Positions 1-10,454 of a stretch of 64,000 bases of DNA are shown piece after piece. A program made the position numbers and the translations under genes. A model generated the notes under the pieces. That model searched no databases, had not been told where the DNA came from, and worked only from the letters and a program-made list of their open reading frames with translations. Source of the stretch: Callaeas wilsoni (Eukaryota; Chordata; Aves; Passeriformes; Callaeidae); NCBI GenBank assembly GCA_013398955.1, contig VWPU01003972.1, positions 1 to 64,000 of the forward strand, in the 5' to 3' direction. Numbering within the stretch: the stretch's first letter is position 1; every line of letters begins with the position of its first letter.

Positions 1-910
1 CATCCATCATCTCCCCGGGGCTATGGGGAGCTGGGAGCCCGCCGCCCCACCAGCGTGTGCTTACAAGCGCAGGCACTGGGCTTGGCAACATATTTCAAGA
101 GCCTTTTGCCTGCTGCAGGTGCTTTGCATTGACAAATTGAATCATGGGGAAATAATTTATTTCCTAATGCTGTTTGCAGCATGTTAGCAGGAGAATTTAC
201 ATGAGAGAGATTACTTTAATAACCAAAAAATTACAGTGCAGGCCTCCCCGCCATGTCGGCTTTGATATGTAATTGTTTCAAGTTTAACCTGTCTGGAGGG
301 GGGAAGGTGTTATTAAATCTATAGCATCTCCCGCTGGTGAGGGCAGGCGAGGAGGAGCACCGTGTAGGGACCTCCTTCCCTGCTAAATGGGGAACAAGCT
401 GAATTAACAAATCACTCCAGCCTCCAGCAGAGCTGCTGCTTCCCCAGTGTGCCTGGAGCTGAGGAGATCTTTTTCCCTTGCTCTTACACCAATTTAATCT
501 CCTTCTCTTTCCTGTTCTCCTTTTTTTCATTGTGTCTGACCCTTCACAGGGCTCGCCACCTCTGCTCCCCTCTCTCTGGCTTTCTTCCCTGTGCTCCTGC
601 AGACTTGCTCTCTGCTTTTTCCCAGTTCTGGGAGAGGAGCTGTGCAAGCCCCAGGCAGGGGGGAGAGTCGGTGTTTGACTCATGTGGCTAGGTTTGGGGA
701 CTTCCACTCGTATGACCATTTTGTTACAGCTGCAGAAATAGTTGGCACTGCCCTCCTTCCCGTGCCACTCCAGTCAGGATGAGGAGGCTCTTGTTGGTCC
801 AGGGAAGAGGAACAATGTGCTTTGCTATTTGACCTTATGAGACCTCTCGAAGCACTCCCCTCCTTGCCAGCCAGTTTTGTGACTGACCTCATTCTCTTCT
901 CTCTTGGCAG
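1..910 (+). other. RNF220: intron of RNF220 (5' end outside window)
   Basis: No exon of the N-terminal RNF220 region is visible here; I looked for the CPxC-containing N-terminal zinc-binding segment and did not find it. The stretch ends in a pyrimidine-rich tract and AG at 909-910. The part from about 120 to 240 is AT-rich with TAAT-type words and looks like possible regulatory sequence. Otherwise nothing is recognised. Confidence 0.85.
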
Positions 911-956
911 CAAGAGCTCCATCCTGAAGGATGCCATGGCAGCAGGCACCCCCAAG
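911..956 (+). CDS. RNF220: RNF220 coding exon (SKSSILKDAMAAGTPK)
   Basis: A 46-nt exon between the acceptor CTTGGCAG (to 910) and the strong donor GTAAGT (957). The first base completes a serine codon from the previous exon, followed by 15 codons reading K-S-S-I-L-K-D-A-M-A-A-G-T-P-K, so it enters in phase 1 and leaves in phase 0. It matches the human linker after the N-terminal zinc-binding region (SKNSLLKDAMAPGTPK from memory), with a few conservative changes. The segment is probably disordered and holds no catalytic residue. The ATG inside it (GATGCCATGG) is internal and is not proposed as a start. Confidence 0.93.
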
Positions 957-3900
957 GTAAGTGAGCAAACCTCAGCATATTTTCCCTGTCCCCCAAAGGG
1001 TGCTCTTTACACCCCTTCACCTTCCCAGTCTGCTTCGTGTCCTGCTACTTGATGTCTCCAGGAAGGTGGCCCCACTTTGGGGGCCGGTGACACTGGGGAA
1101 AGCTGCTGTCCCCACTCAGCCACTGGACTGGAGCAGCCAAGTCCCTGCACAGGGCTCTGCATTCCTTGTGCAGCCGAGGAACGGTGGAGCTGAAGGACCT
1201 GCAGGGCTCTGGGACTCCAGATTGTGTCTAATGACAGCTAATGAAAGCTGATCACACGCAGCCTGAGCTCAGCCTGGGAAATCACGTGTGGGAGTTCCTG
1301 GAGCCAGAGCCATATGCCAGCTTTGGAAGGGGAGAGTGAGCCTGCCTCAAGGGAGTGAAGCACACCCAAGGAAGAGCCCAAATCACTAAAAGACCCCATC
1401 TCAGCCACAACCCCTCCCCAGGACCCACCTCCCATCCCCTTGGCTCAGAATGCAGGAATACAAAACTCACAGAGCATCATGCCATCATTACAAAGGGCAT
1501 CATTTATTGATTTGCTGTCAGCTGGACTTCATGTGGCACAAGAGTGGGAAAGACCAGAGCTTAGGCATGAGAGCAGGTGGCAGGGAGCACTGCAGGGCAT
1601 TGCACAGCTTCTGAAAACCATTCTGTCTCTCCAAGGTGGGCAAAGGCAAGTGGTCCAGGTTCTCCTACACTTCCGATGACACGGTCCAAGACAGGAGGCT
1701 CCTGGCTTCCAGACAAGTGCAGGGCATCTCTCACAGGAGATATCTTCATGCTTGTTTTATTAGAATTAACTTCCAGTCTCATTCCCCATTGGTTTTTCTG
1801 GAAGTTTATGGTGATTTTTTTGGCATGTGATGTCAGAGGCAAAGACTGACATTTCAGCTCTAGATTTTCTCCTTGGGGCTGGGTGTCTTGCCAAGTACAT
1901 CAACAACTTGTCTGCCTCACCAAAGGAGAGGCCTGAGAGCCACTGTGCTGACCTGAGTTCCTGGCAGGTAGGGATGACTCCCAAATAACCCCAACAATTT
2001 CCCAAACCTTTCAAGGGAAAAAAGAAATTGCAGTGATACTCTATAGTGCTCCACACCTTTGTCTCCTGCACGACTATGCTTTGCTCCTGTGCCCTGTCCC
2101 AGTGAGATTAGGAGGAGAGTGGAGACCTGACTATTTCTCCCATGAAAACAAGCAGACCAGAGAGGAATCCCCAAACCCACCACTGCTGATAATCCACAGA
2201 GTGGGAGACTGCCTGAAGGAGCTGGAAAGGGCACCAGCAAAATGAAAGCATCTGGCCTGCAATCTTCCCTTTCCCTCCTCATCAGGGCTCAGTGTAGATA
2301 ACTCAACGGTCCCAAACACATCGCCTGTGAGGAAGAAGGACGGCTAGAAGACAGATTAGCTGTTTGGAGGCAAACACAGTGAGTGACTGACAGAGACCAG
2401 ATAAAGAAGAAGGTCCATCTCACGGCAGGGCCAGGCTTTTGAAGTTTCCATTGACAAAGAATCCCATTTGCCTTGAGCGAGGGGATTAAACTGGGACTGG
2501 AGCGTCATTCTATGTAAAAGAGATCAATCGTCCCCTGTCACCACATGGATCTTTTCCCTTTGCCCGTCACGTCTGGGACTAAGAACATTAACTTCAAGAA
2601 GCCAGGAGAGAAAGGAGGGAGAGGGTGAAATCAGGAAATCTTTCATTCCCTTCTCAGAGAGCTTGAAAGCTTCTCAGCCCAGGAGGATTCATTATTTCTA
2701 GGTGGCTTTTTCTGGGAGACAAGTCCTGTGTGGCATGGGAAGGCACAGTGCTGTAACCTTCACCTGAGCTTGGTATTAAAGGCTCCTTTGTAACTAGGTG
2801 GGATTGAGGAGGAGGGTGGTGGGGAGATGAAGGCTGCTCTTTTCCTTTGTGCCCACTTCATATTTGCAACATGAATAGCCCATTAGGTTGTGAAATCCCT
2901 CTGATACAGTCCCGGGCAGAGGGATGGGGGACAGACCCCCAGAGTGGGCTTGCAGTCCATGTCCAGGCACCCAGGCATCACTGGAGGTTTGCCAGGCACC
3001 TCCAGGGAAGACCTGTACTATGTCCCACTTCCCACTGTGGGAACTGGTGGAAGGGGACTGCTGCAGTGTTTCCTGGCCAGTCCTTCTCCTCGTGCCAACA
3101 AGAAGGCCAGCAGCTCCAGCAGCTCAGCAACAGGAGAAGGGGCCACACCTCCCCATCCCTCAGGAGCATCCAGTGGCAAAATGAACAAGGGCAAGCTGGT
3201 TTTACTCAGGGCATGGGAACTGGGATGAATGCAGGCTCATAGTTACTTCCGTGGTCACCAGTGGGTTTAACTCCACTTTAGGGCTCGTTTAGGACCTTTG
3301 CCTGTAGCATCACTACCATTGCCACTTCTGTGCTGTCCTGAGTTTCTTCCTGGGGGGCAGCTGAGACTGGGGATTGAATCTTCCCATGCTCTGTGTTCTG
3401 GCTCTGCTCCCACCCCTTCCCCACAGTTGCCCCAGCAAACATCTCTCTGGGCAATAAAAGCCCTGATGTAAATGCATGTTCCTCACTCACTGCTCTCCTG
3501 CCCATGAAGAGCTGTCACTCACTGCACTGGGTCAATTTTCATGGCAATATGTCAAAGAAAATCCAATCACTCAACGTGGGATGTGATGAATGCAGGATTA
3601 TTGTATCAGGTTCTTCTATTATCAGAACCGACTGAGGCAGTGACGACCAAGCAAGGGCTGTGAGCTGGGACTCCAGCCAGCACCACTGCTTGGTGCCTGG
3701 GCTCCCTTCTCTGCAAAGGCAGCTCAAAGGGCAGCGCTGAGCACCACAGATGTGCAGCGTTCAGGATCCTCATCTGCCGTTAGAGACCGAGCCTAATCGA
3801 TGCTGATACACCAGTGTGGACAAGGCACTTGGACAAGCAGATTGTCACTCAGAAGGTCCCTTTCTGAAGGTCTGTCCAAGTTAGCCATGCCCAAGACTTC

Positions 3901-6053
3901 TGTGAGCCCAGAGCTTCCCTGCAGCACACCCCAGCATGGCCAGAGCCTGGATCTCGGGCAGAGCAGGCATCAGGAATGTCTCGCAAAGGCATACGGCGAA
4001 CACCATAGACTCCGTTTGGACTGGTGGCTGCCCAGGAGTCTGCACATAGCTGTCAGCATGCAAGGTTCCCTTGGGTATTGTTCCTGGACTTCATGCTCTC
4101 CCCTAGCCTTTTTCCCCTTGCCTTGGCTGCCTCTTGCAAGGCAGGAGAGGAACACACACTGGGTGGAACCCATGTTGGCGAGGTGTAAATCCAACTGTTC
4201 CTGCTCTTCCTTGAGCAGCTGGTGGTAATTGGAGAGTCAGCATTCCCAAGTCCTCCTTGCTACCTAAGAACACTTCACTACTGCCCGTATTTCAGGGTAT
4301 TAGCTGTAGGCTGTTACCTGTCACCTAACAGGTAAACTTATATCCCCTGTAGAAGAGCTGGTACTGATCACTGAAAGGCAAGAGACTGGGTTCCACGAAG
4401 CATCTCAGCTGTTGTGGTGGGTTCAGCATTCATTTTCCGCTGCTGCTTCCTAATACATGGCTGCAAATTGCCTTTCCCACTTCCAGTCCTGGCTGTGCTC
4501 TGGCTCTTGCTGCAAACACTGACGTGAGTGGCCCCAAGCAAAATCCATCCCGCGCACCCAGCAGATGCCTGCGGCTGGTTTGTTTAGGTGTGCACCCAGC
4601 TCCACGGAGGGTGCCCGCAGGCAGGCAGCCAGCACACTGCTCCCAGACCTCCGGCAGAGCTGGGAACCAAGCCACAGTGCCAGAGCTCTTTGCTTCCCCC
4701 ACCCACACCCGTGATTTTACAGCTTCACCGAGCAGTTTGAGAGAGAATTACAACATCTAGTGGGAAATTTGACCACTAAAGCCCTCCAAGGAAAAAGAGC
4801 TTCGAAGCAAGCAAGATTTGGAGCCTTAAACCTTGACAGAATGTCTGTATTAAGCCCTTCCCAGCTGCCTCACTTGAGATGAAATTTCTAGCACAATCAT
4901 TTAACTTCGTCATATCATGTCTGGTGGTAGGAACAGGGGACGGGTGTCAGGGCCCTGGGGTTTTAACTCCTTCTCTTGTGTCACTGACAGACTGGGAGGT
5001 TGGCGAAGTCATTCACCGTATCTGGGCTCCTTCCCTCTGTAACTGTGATTTACAAGGAAAGATTAAAAAGCTAAATCTTGGTATTGTGGCAAAGCTATGG
5101 CCAAGCTGGGGACATGAGAACAGCCCACAGATATGTGAAGGAGAGGAAATTTTGTAGGATGAGTGTTAGCTGGCTGTGCTTCCTGCAGTTTGGGGTGATG
5201 AATACCAGAGTCACTCCAAAACCAATTATCTGCCAGGTTTTATTCCATAAAACAAATGACCCCATGACCAAACAAAGCCCCTCACTCCCCTTGGGCCAAA
5301 CAGCTGTACCCTCCCGTTAGACCAGGGGAAACCAGTGCATTTGGCAGAAGGAACAGAGAGGGGCAGACCTGGGCCAGTCCGCTTTCCCCCTCCACCTCCA
5401 GAGTGCTGATGGGCAGTTCTGCTGGAAGGGGCCCCTTTTCCCACCACGTAGCTGGTGTCTCTTCCAAGACGACACAGAGCTCCATTACAATCCCAGGTGT
5501 CACTGTAACATGCACAGAAATTAATTAGTAGCTCACATTTCCGTAAGCTTATTCTGCTTGTGAACCACTGGAATTTTTCAGCGAAGGCCAGAAGCTGCTG
5601 ATACCATTATTTCTGTTCACTATTCACACCCTTCTCACATTTAAGCCTTTCATCCCCAACTCCATCCCACCTTTATCTCTGCCAGCTAAAAGCCACTAGA
5701 TAATTTTACCTCTAACTTTTCCCAGGAGCAACTGTGGACCCTCCAAAAGCTTCTAGGAAATTCAGCTCTAACAGTAGCATCTTTGTGTCGGGGATCCTCC
5801 AGCAATAACATAAAAAATGGCTAGCAGAGTTAAGGGGGAGAATCACAGCAAGGCCTGGTATCACTCATTGCTTTCGGGTTACAGTTCCCAAGTGATAACA
5901 GCTATTAGCAACACTTTGATGTCTTCCCTGCCGTGGAGGGGAGGGCAGGAGACAGAAAACATGTCAAGCCATCACCTCCATGTTAAGTGATAAGTACCTA
6001 TTTAGACGGCAGAGTTAAGGCTGAATGCATCAAGCAGGGAACACTTTGTGCCC

Positions 6054-6069
6054 AAAAAAAAAAAAAAAA
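6054..6069. repeat. poly-A run
   Basis: A simple homopolymer of 16 A, followed by a short AT-rich stretch. I saw no retroposed gene body in front of it and no target-site duplication, so it is more likely a simple repeat than a retrogene tail. Confidence 0.8.
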
Positions 6070-6239
6070 TTTAAAAAGGCCTTATAGATACATAAAAAGC
6101 AGGGTTAGGGTATTTGTTCTGCTGACAGCAGCTGTGATGGATTGTTTAAGAAAAATAGACTCCTTATGTTTTTCCAGGGCTCTCAGAAAGCAGGAGTCCA
6201 GCACTTTAATACTCTCAAATGACTGGCCTTGAGAGGCAG

Positions 6240-6540
6240 CAGAATGTCAGAGCCACCGGCTGGGCTGTCCGCACGCTGACACCTGCCCCGGCTGCCGGCG
6301 AGAGGCCGCGCTTCGGGCTGGGGGCGGCGTGTGCCGGCAATTTCCATCCATTTCCTTGGGCTGGCGGCTGCACCCTGACACCCGTCCCCTCCCCTCGTGC
6401 TGCCCGGGGCCCACGCCTGGCGCGTCTGCGGGTCAGGAGCCGGTGGCGCGTTGGCACGCGTGTCCTTGCCGACATTGCCTCAGCGCTGCCCACGGCTCCT
6501 CCGCCCGAGGAGGGAGGAGCAGGTCTGGGGATCGATGGCC
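6240..6540. promoter_or_regulatory. intronic CpG island of unknown role
   Basis: About 30 CpG dinucleotides fall in 300 bases by hand count, against a surrounding intron that is CpG-poor. The block includes GGCGCGTCTGCGGG-like and CACGCGTG words. An AT-rich stretch with TATTTATATACGTAA follows at about 6607. I find no convincing exon, start codon or donor that would join it to RNF220 in frame. It may be an orphan CpG island, a noncoding RNA promoter or an unmethylated enhancer. CpG density is what I see; the role is a guess. Confidence 0.5.
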
Positions 6541-9500
6541 TGGGATCACAGCAGCTGGCACACAGGCTGCAGGATGCACGTTTGATTCGTACCAAACCTG
6601 CCCCTGTATTTATATACGTAAACTAGGTGTTGCTCCTGGTTTCGGTGAGCTGCTGAAACATTCCCAGCTCGTCTCTGCAGCATTGCACGGTCCATGGAGC
6701 GTGTCGGGAGCGACCAGGGTGAGCCTTGCAGCATGAGCAAGGCTCACGTGCCCTCGGGATCTGTGGACGCAAGCGGGTAACGCCATACTTCCAGGCACGT
6801 CTCCTCCTTGGCGCGGCACAGCCGGGCTCCAAGGGGCAGGAAGGAATCGCTGAGCGGGGCCATGGCTGCCCAGCATGGCAGGAGGGGCAGAAGGAAGGAG
6901 GGAGTACAGGGCTTGGACAAGATTGATGGCCTCGTTGCCATTAAGAAAAAAATTAGCCGGTGGCGGCTATCATATTAAAGGGTGAAGAAGCCGTGAATTA
7001 TTTTCTTAAAGATCTTATCACTTACAATGATAATTTTACCTTCCAAAAGGCCACTTTTAATGAGGCAAGGCAGGCAAAAAGTCATGATTTAATGCCAGAT
7101 TTTTTTTTCCAAACACATTTTACTGCTTTTTTGTCCATGTTTAAAAAGCGCCGGTGACCTTTTTTTATTTAGCTTGCCCCAGGTGTAATGCTCAGTCTGA
7201 TCCTCTCAGGGTTTATAACCTCCACAGAGAGTGCCTCTACCCAATGGAGCGATGATTTAAAGGGGAGGGAGAAATACGAAGCTGCACCACCACTCACATA
7301 CGGCCCTCGCTCCATCTTTGATGGTGGGAGTTGTGGAGGGGAGACCAGAGAGGGAGGAAGGTCCTCTCCCCCCAGCATCCTCACTCAGACACACTCCGAA
7401 GGGCAGCTGGGATGTACTGGCAGCCAGGCATGGATGAGCTGGGTGGTGGCCTTTCCCCAAGGGAAAAGGGACATCTCAGCATCAAGGCTTGTTCTCACCA
7501 TGCTGTAGAACCTGGTGCCATGGTAGACAGCATCTCCACATCAGGCCTGTCTGCACACAGAGTACCCAGCGCCATGTTTTTGGGCTGGGATGCCAGAATT
7601 TGGGTCTGCCATGCAGTATGGGCAATGCATGAGGACTGGGAGAGCACATGTAAAGCCACCTTTTCCCTCCACAGCTATCTTCCTAGAACTCAGCTGAGAG
7701 AGGAATGGGAATTGTATCGCTACCCTTTCTCTGCTTGCTGGGACTCGGGTGGGAATGAGCACAGGGGTGCAGGGAACAGCAAATCCTTGGCTTGGCATGC
7801 CGTGGTCAGGCATTCTCACTGCTTAGCCATTGGAAAACAGCCTCAACATGACAATTTAGGGTAAAAGAGGCCAAAACTGGGATGGCAGAGGCTGGCCTAA
7901 TGCAGGATTGAAAGTCACCCTGATGGCGAGTGCCTTTTCTAATCCCTTAGCCTCTGAGCCTGCATCCCTGCCTGCCCTCGTGGCTGCCCGAGAGGCAAAG
8001 TGTGGCACAGCACAGGGAAATGAGAAAAACAAATGAAGTCAAGTTTCCTAAGAGTGAAGGGGAAGTGTGACTTGGCATCTCTAACGCTGTGTTTAACATG
8101 CCGGCAAGGTATTTAGAATTGAAGTGCTTGCACACAATTTAAAAATAGACAGTTTATTAATCTAAACTGCAAGTGTATGTAGAAGAGGCCTCGAGATTGA
8201 CATCTTTGGGATTAGTTTAGCCCTGCGTTTTTCCAGAGGTCATTGCCATGGTGCTCAGGAGGTTTGTGGAATAAATGGGGCCGGCATTCTTCCCGGGACC
8301 ACACGCTAAAAACTAATACATAACGTTTAATTTACTGTCTCCATAGCTAGCCCAACCATTTTTCACATAATAATATTGGATTAGAGCTACCAGAAGCTGA
8401 GGGGGGGAGCTGGAGGAGGGCAGGGTTTGTCTGTCTGTCGTCGAGGAATGGGAAGATGGGTATTTTTTCCCCTTTTCTAGAATACATTGGAAGACGAAAC
8501 AGATTTAACCCTCCCAGCTCCAGGGTGCTTGGCTTATTAGGACATTAACACTGCTGCAGTCAGGGCTGTTATTCTAAGTCACAACTGAAGTCTTTGAGCC
8601 TCATCCCTCTGTTTTTCAGGACATGTGCAATCCTGCTTATTCAAAAATGGTCCTCTCTCTGTATCTAGAAAAAAAAGAAACTAAACAACAGCAGGAGCCT
8701 GGGGTCTGCACTCTGCAGAAATTCTGCAGAGGGCTTTTCCAGAAATAAATAAGCTGTTCTCCAAAGCCCATTAGCAGTTGGGTTTAGCCAACACATGAAG
8801 CCAGAGAGCCTCCCTGCTCTGCCCATCTGTCCCCTGGGAAGTGGAGGCTGGGCTCTTGAGGCAGCCGTTGATGGGTGCCCCCAGCCCCGTGGGCTCCCCC
8901 TGGCCCTCCAGTGCCTGGCATCCCTGTTGGGCTGAGCTGAGGAGCAAGCCAGCCCCAAGATGTGGTCAGCACAGCCCTCAGTTGGCAGAAGTGGTTACGT
9001 CCAAGGAAATAACTGAGCACCCCAGCAGGCAACTCCTGTGTGACCCCTTTCAGGACATCACATCTCTGCCATAGAGCTGTGCTTTATGGCAGAGATCTGC
9101 ACTGCACACTGGGACGTGCCCCTTGCCCTCATGGCAGGGCTGGCAGCTCATGCCCACGGGGCTGAACTCGGTATCCCAAATTGCCCTCCTCCAGCGCCAC
9201 CCCAAGCCTGCCTTCCCTCCATGCCCGTGCCAGCTGCACTGCCGTGCTGTTCTCATGGAGAGCTGTCCAAGCCTGGGGGATTGCTTGCTGCCGACTGAGC
9301 CGATTTGTATGCTGAGTCATTTTTCCACTTTCTCATATCTTTCCAAAAAAAATGCACATTTTTTCACGTTTCATTTCAGCCCAGAGGCAAATATTTCTGG
9401 AATACTTGCCTTTCTCCAAGGTATTATGCTTTTTAATAATGTTGTCACCACACTTGACCTGTCCAATTCAGATGATATCTACACTTCCCTTCACAAACAC

Positions 9501-10358
9501 ACACATCTCCAAGCAGTCATTTATTGTCAAATCTTGCCAGCTGATTCTCAGAAACAAACATCTGCAGAGCTGCATTTCCAGTGCACATTTTTTCACAATG
9601 TAGTGGGCTATATTTAGCCTAGTTTAGCTAATTTATAATTTAAATTAGAATTTTAAATTGCATTTTTCCCTCAAACTACTCTAATCATAAAGTTCAATTG
9701 CAACTCAGTGTACATTTCTTTAAATGCTGTCAAACTCCCATAGTAATTTTCCTGCTAGAGTTCACTGTGTGTAGAATTTAGACTTACCTACTATTGACTT
9801 GAAGTTTATCAGTGATCTCTTAGGTCTCAAATATCACTGAGCTTTTTAACCTTCTAAAAGGCCCTTTTTTTTTCTGTGCTACTTATTAAAATAAATAGCA
9901 TCATTACTGAAGGAAGAGGTAGTTGCACTGCAAAGGTGCTGAGAGCTTTAGTGCAGTTTACAAAGCTATTGAGAGATTTAGTGGCACTTAAAAAGGGCGG
10001 ATGAGGACATGTAAGCACTGCTCCACCTCAGCGCTCCTGTGCCTTATCATGAAAATTTCTGGTGTGGTCCTCACGTACAATTTCCAGCAAAGTCTGATTC
10101 TGCCCCAGCCACCAGACCTGGGGTAAAAATGACTGTCCCATTGTTGCATGATTCATTTGTACTTTGGTAGACCCAGCAGCCTGGTCCCCTCGTGGGGCAG
10201 AGTCCCTTGGAAAGAGCAGAGCCAGTCCCACAGCCCAGTATTCCATTCCAGCACAGTCCCACAACCCAGAAAACGCTCCCTGTGGCTTTGAGGACAGCTT
10301 AGAGACAGGCAGAGAGCTCGACAATGCTCACAACATGAATTTCTCCTTTCTCTTGCAG

Positions 10359-10454
10359 TCAATTTTGTTGTCGGCCTCAATCAAGCGGGAAGGAGATTCT
10401 CCAACAGCATCACCCCACTCCTCAGATGACATCCATCACTCAGACAGATACCAG
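10359..10454 (+). CDS. RNF220: RNF220 coding exon, serine-rich linker
   Basis: A 96-nt exon of exactly 32 codons, entering and leaving in phase 0, between TCTTGCAG (to 10358) and donor GTAAGC (10455). It begins S-I-L-L-S-A-S-I-K-R-E-G-D-S-P and ends H-H-S-D-R-Y-Q, matching the human linker except that two residues (A-T in the human S-S-A-T-D-D, from memory) are absent. Several S/T-P sites suggest phosphorylation, and I-K-R-E is a plausible SUMO consensus (psi-K-x-E-like, imperfect). Because it is symmetric, skipping it would keep frame. Confidence 0.95.

Larger units (their letters stand above)
957..10358 (+). other. RNF220: RNF220 intron, 9.4 kb
   Basis: No gene was recognised inside; open frames of up to 177 codons on both strands have no family signature and look like chance. 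Contents worth noting are a 16-base A run at 6054-6069, a CpG-dense block at about 6240-6540, and AT-rich stretches at 6940-7180 and 8090-8400 that look like conserved noncoding elements. The intron ends with a pyrimidine tract and TTGCAG at 10358. Confidence 0.85.

Noticed and set aside
7331..7864. 177-codon open frame on the + strand, the longest in the window
   Set aside because: No recognisable family or domain, mixed low-complexity composition, no splice or start context, inside an intron. Expected by chance in GC-mixed DNA.
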